Positions 60,080 through 64,000 of a stretch of DNA of 64,000 bases are shown here, one piece after another; within the stretch, counting starts at the first letter, position 1, and each line of letters opens with the position of its first letter. The DNA comes from Plantago ovata (lineage: Eukaryota > Streptophyta > Magnoliopsida > Lamiales > Plantaginaceae). Made by a program: the position numbers and the translations under genes. The stretch lies in contig CM051458.1 of assembly GCA_028274465.1 (NCBI GenBank), positions 87,874,085 through 87,938,084 of the forward strand, read 5' to 3'. Below the pieces are notes generated by a model, which saw nothing but the letters and a program-made list of their open reading frames with translations, was not told the DNA's origin and searched no databases.

Positions 60080-60690
60080 CGTATTAATTTTATTTCGATA
60101 AGCTAAAATTAAGATACATTAAAGATGAGTAACTACTATATATCTCCAAGATTATACTATATGGAACGGCAAGGGAGGTGATTATAAGCAAAAAGAAAGA
60201 AGAGTGTCGGGTCAACCCGAACCACTCTCTACTTCCTCGTAGATACAAATGGGAACATACCTCTACTGCATGTAATTAAAATTTTAAAACGTAGTATAGT
60301 TAGTGATTTTGAATGATCATTAAGCAAATCGATCGAAAGACAATCTCCAATAAAATTAAATTAGTAGTAAACTCTCAAACTTGTCGGATTAAGGGCTGTT
60401 TGTCTTGCTCTCTGATAGCTGACAGCATTATTAACTACTAATCTTGTTTATGGTTGCAAATTAAATAGCACTTTCTGTAATTGTCATTACATGATGTAAC
60501 ATTAATTTGTTTACTACGGAGGTGTGTTTCGTCGAAGCATAATAAAAAGGAAATTAGCAGTACTACTAGATTAGTCTCTTTTATGCTAAAATTAACACCT
60601 GTATATTCACTTTTGTTTTCTTCTTATATTTAAAACTTGCTATAATGCTATCCACATTTGACCCCCAAGATTCTTAATTACTTTTCATTT
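60080..60690. other. Intergenic, no gene seen
   Basis: AT-rich sequence between the LINE fragment and the SINE-like copy. No coding pattern or repeat was found. Confidence 0.55.
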
Positions 60691-60840
60691 TTTAATAATC
60701 GAACCATTACAATTTCATAAGTAGCATTACAAACAAAGCTAGTAATTACAAAGCTAGTAATAAACTATAAATAATCTCGCATTTGACGAGAATTGAACCT
60801 ATGACCTTTAGTGTCATGACACTTAAGTCTAACCAATTGA
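60691..60840 (-). repeat. tRNA-related SINE-like repeat, copy B
   Basis: On the minus strand, TCAATTGGTTAGACTTAAG (box A-like) is followed by GTGTCATGACACTAAAGGTC, ATAGGTTCAATTCTCG (box B-like), TTTGTAATGCTACTTATG and ATGGTTCGATTATTAAAAAATG. It is the reverse-oriented relative of 748-861 and is better preserved. A short duplication of AGCTAGTAAT lies inside it (about 60738-60758). No target-site duplication was found. Confidence 0.6.
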
Positions 60841-63800
60841 AAACGTTTTGGGGTGAGAGAGGCTCGAACTCTCCAATTCCTCATGGACGCCGAGAACGCA
60901 AAAATGGCACCACAAGGGCACCAACCAAGACGAACTATTGTCGGAAGGAATCAGATCAACACTCATGTCACACAATTCGCACTAACGCTTGAAACATTTC
61001 GGACTAGAAGATGGATGCATTTGATCACATTCTTTCTTGTAATGCCGTTGTTTAAAAAACAATTAACAAAAGGAAAGAGTTCTCGTAGTCCCTATCAATT
61101 TATTTCCTCAATGATAAGGGAAAATTAAAAGGCACGGATTGGTGGACAAACATACTAAGCTACATGCATGCACCACAATTATGACGGGAGGTGACCTTTG
61201 ATGTGTTGCATTTTTATGTACTTGTATTATTTTGCGTTAGCTAATCAGTTATCTTATCGGTTAATTTTATCTTATTTAAGTGACATAAAGTATAGTCGCA
61301 CTATAATAGCTCATTGGTGAATGTTATAACGGCAATCGATTAGTCAAGTCGTTTGATGAAGCCATCCGACTAGATTTTCATAAAGATAAATAAGGTGACT
61401 GATTAATCTAAACCCAATATCAACCACTCATCACGTACGTATCTACCATTCAGCAGCACTTCCTGATTTGGACAGACTTCAATTCATTGAAAGATGACTG
61501 AGTCATATCAGTCGATTCAAAACATATGCACGAGCCCATTTTTGTCCATCTCTTGACTTTTGATACTGACACTCTCACTTGACCATCTTAACTTTTTTTA
61601 CTACGCAGTCATTTTCATTTACAAAGCTTTTCACCCCCCCCTCAAAGTAGACTGATACTATATCAGATTATAAGATTACATTACAAAGCTGCATGCATTG
61701 TGACAGATAAAATACCTGATCTTCCTACCTGATCCCAAAGAATCCCTAAATGGACCTCTGTCATGTACTCGTTTGCTCCCAGCGCCGTAAGTGAGGCGGA
61801 ACCGATTCTCATCAAGGGGCATTTTAGCTCGAATCCTAGAGATACCCAGTAGTAGCTTGAACATCTGGAGTCGAGGCAATTAAGGACTCGCGGATCATGG
61901 AAGAAACACTTGAGCTTCATCGTACACACTACACACGCCAGCAGGTAAATAGCGGAAGTATTGCATATATATCATGAGGGAAGCAATTAAACACAGATCT
62001 ACTGATCAAATGTCATCTCATTTAGAGAAGCTTGTACCAGTAAATAGAACCTAAACATCCCTGTTTATATGCTTAACTACATTTGGTAAGATTATCAAAA
62101 CAGCACATTAGTCCAAATGCGCGACATTTAGTTGTTCTAGTTAATAACGCGACTCCTGCAAGATAACCAGTAATCACACTTTCAAGACAAAGCCAATCTG
62201 TTAAAATAGGGCATGATGAAGTAAAATTCCCAGAAAATTACTATTACAGGTGAACGGAGCAGGTATTATCAGAGAATTTTGTTAGAGGCTAGTAAATCTG
62301 CAGTTCACATGTGTAATTGACCTTGCAATTGTATGGTACAACTTGTGTACTGTAATAATGCACGGACTGGGGCAATGAGAATGACTTGTCATAGACTATA
62401 CCAGAAAATTAATGAATCAGGTGGTTGTGTTTTTCATTAATGATGTGCGTCCAACGAGAGAGTCTCTGTTCCAAGATCATGACATTTCATTTCATAGAGG
62501 ATCTGTCGACAAGGGGTGATCGAATTCAAGAATTGAATCTCGCGACGGGTCAAATTATATATGTAGGATTATTTCGAAAGTTCAGCCAAACCTTGACATC
62601 TCAAGGGAGCCGGCGATCGACAATGCCCATCTGGTTCGCTCGAGTGCAGACAATTAATCAATAGAAGAAAGAGCTGAGAAATTTCTTGCAGAGATGGATA
62701 GATAGTTATTAGCTGTCAATTGCAAATTCCCAATCATCCAATAATATATCTTCAACATTTATGGGAACATATGAAATTAATTTATCCATTACTAATAATT
62801 CCGTATATCCGTGGGAAAAGGGTACGTACGGAAGGTACCTTCCTTACAGCCTAGCAAAGTGTACTAATAGTAGTACCACATTAGATTAGGACAATTGATA
62901 AGATACTGTACCCGAATTGAATTATACGAGTATATATGTAGGCCAGATTCTTAATGATGCAGAGCAATAGCCAGCTAATGCAGTTCGTTACTAGGACCAT
63001 TTTTCTGAATGTCAAAATACTCTCACAGTACAAGACTACAGATAGATGGTTCCATAAACGCGGCAACTCTCAAGTCTTTTCATAAAGTAATAATACAATT
63101 AATTTCAAAGGATATGGCCATATGGGGTACAAGTGCTTGCGACCATTTTTCTTTGGGCGGTTTTGAGGTGAACTCAGTGGAGAAAAATCTCACTCAATGT
63201 TCACTTCCATTGATTCGAGCCTCAACAAGGTTCGAGCGTTGGTGAACTGCTCACCAATACTATTCGCAAGCTTTTCGTACATGCTTCGAACAGAGGTTGG
63301 CAAGTCAAGTTCTGTTAAGGATACAACTCAGCTAAGATCCTTTACACCCTGGCCCTGTTGCAGGGGCCGCTGTAGGAAATTGTTTTACCTGTGCTAACTC
63401 GCAGCAATTCAATACATAGTAAATAAATGAAATCGTTTTAACCTGGGCTTCAAGAAATAATTAATCAATTTTTCATACGACACAGTTTCTTTTCTCTTTA
63501 CCCCGCCTGAAACCCATCCAAGCATTACAATTGTTATTCAGCTATATGTGAAGTTAGAAAATATAATTAACAGACGAAATTGTGAGAATGCATGGGAGGC
63601 CGCAGATTTCAAATAGACCAGGTCTATGCGTATTTTACGTAACTGTAATAACTCGTAAGTGATGTTCTACATGTGTGAAATAATTGTAGGCCTATTGTAT
63701 GTAAGAATCTCGCGGCCAAGACCTGTAGTTTACACAATGTGGTTCTGGATTCTAGTTCAGGCTGAAGCTTAGAATCATGTAGGCAAGGAAAATACGAAAG

Positions 63801-64000
63801 CTGAAAGCCAATCTCAAAGCAAATAGCCCCTAACAAGCTTGTGACAAGTGTCTTGTGTTCAATGTTCTAGTGGCAGGAAATAACTTGGAAGCTTCAGATA
63901 AAAGAAATAATGAAGAATATGATGGTGTAAAATATAAAATATGTCTATGGAGGGGCCAAGGGTGGTGGGATAGGGTCATAAAGGGGGGAGGTATGTATGG
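60841..64000. other. Intergenic or unresolved, coding-like patches
   Basis: Most of this stretch shows no gene. At 61670-61935 the minus strand has open reading in two overlapping frames of 67 and 82 codons without recognisable domains. At 62425-62664 a plus-strand frame is open for 79 codons but shows no domain. One possible terminal exon is listed separately at 63190-63311. Confidence 0.45.
63190..63311 (-). CDS. Possible terminal exon of an unidentified gene
   Basis: On the minus strand a good acceptor (TATCCTTAACAG) is followed by a frame reading LDLPTSVRSMYEKLANSIG and continuing EQFTNARTLLRLES to a TGA at 63190-63192. The composition looks like an alpha-helical protein C-terminus. Upstream, AGCACAG followed by GTAAAAC near 63383-63397 could be the preceding donor, but I could not build a full exon there. 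No family was recognised, and a chance frame is quite possible. Confidence 0.25.

Noticed and set aside
60783..61128. Plus-strand ORFs of 69 and 91 codons
   Set aside because: They start inside the SINE-like copy B or just after it and show no recognisable domain.

Overview
This window reads as nuclear DNA of a flowering plant, most likely a eudicot. It is AT-rich, with long gene-poor stretches, GT-AG introns, and a dense mix of MITEs, SINEs, LINE remnants and at least one Mutator-like element. There are no bacterial operons, CRISPR arrays or phage genes. The species cannot be fixed from sequence alone. A DUF6598-type gene, a family I know mainly from grasses, sits beside genes that look eudicot in type.

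Layout. 1-6.3 kb: transposon-rich, with two PIF/Harbinger-like elements, a relic of a Mutator-like family, a Stowaway MITE and a SINE-like copy. 6.7-8.2 kb (+): an intact single-exon GRAS gene recognisable as NSP2, carrying a miR171h-type target site in its coding sequence. 11.5-16.2 kb (+): a 14-coding-exon rhamnogalacturonate lyase (PL4) gene that I could join in frame from start to stop (678 codons). 16.2-20.8 kb: no gene seen. 20.8-23.05 kb (+): a three-exon MORN-repeat membrane protein gene with a TATA box and a short upstream ORF. 23-38.8 kb: no genes, but a well-resolved set of transposon insertions with target-site duplications (SINE, Mutator-like element, LINEs, MITE).

38.8-42.1 kb (-): a 12-exon YbaK/ProRS-associated (ProXp/PrdX-like) editing-domain gene, 310 codons, intact. 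42.5-48 kb: a decayed block holding two overlapping SART3 pseudogene fragments on either side of a DUF6598-type gene (-). That gene is interrupted at two homopolymers and at one splice donor. A non-coding block is duplicated on both sides of it, and a possible SURF6/RRP14-like first exon lies beyond. 48-54.5 kb: MITEs, LINE 3' ends, a degenerate tandem repeat and a glycine-rich coding relic. 54.6-55.3 kb (-): an intact single-exon AP2/ERF gene of the ERF014 type. 55.3-64 kb: gene-poor, with one 5'-truncated LINE carrying an RNase H domain and clear target-site duplications; a possible terminal exon near 63.2 kb is uncertain.

Functionally the intact genes are unrelated housekeeping and regulatory genes: symbiosis/strigolactone transcription, pectin remodelling, a membrane-associated MORN protein, tRNA proofreading and an ERF regulator. 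The pairing of the ProXp-like and ERF014-like genes matches the neighbouring Arabidopsis loci At1g44835 and At1g44830, which supports both identities and suggests conserved microsynteny. I found no convincing previously undescribed system. The most useful observations are the microRNA site, the microsynteny, the damaged DUF6598 locus with its flanking duplication, and the transposons whose exact ends can be read.
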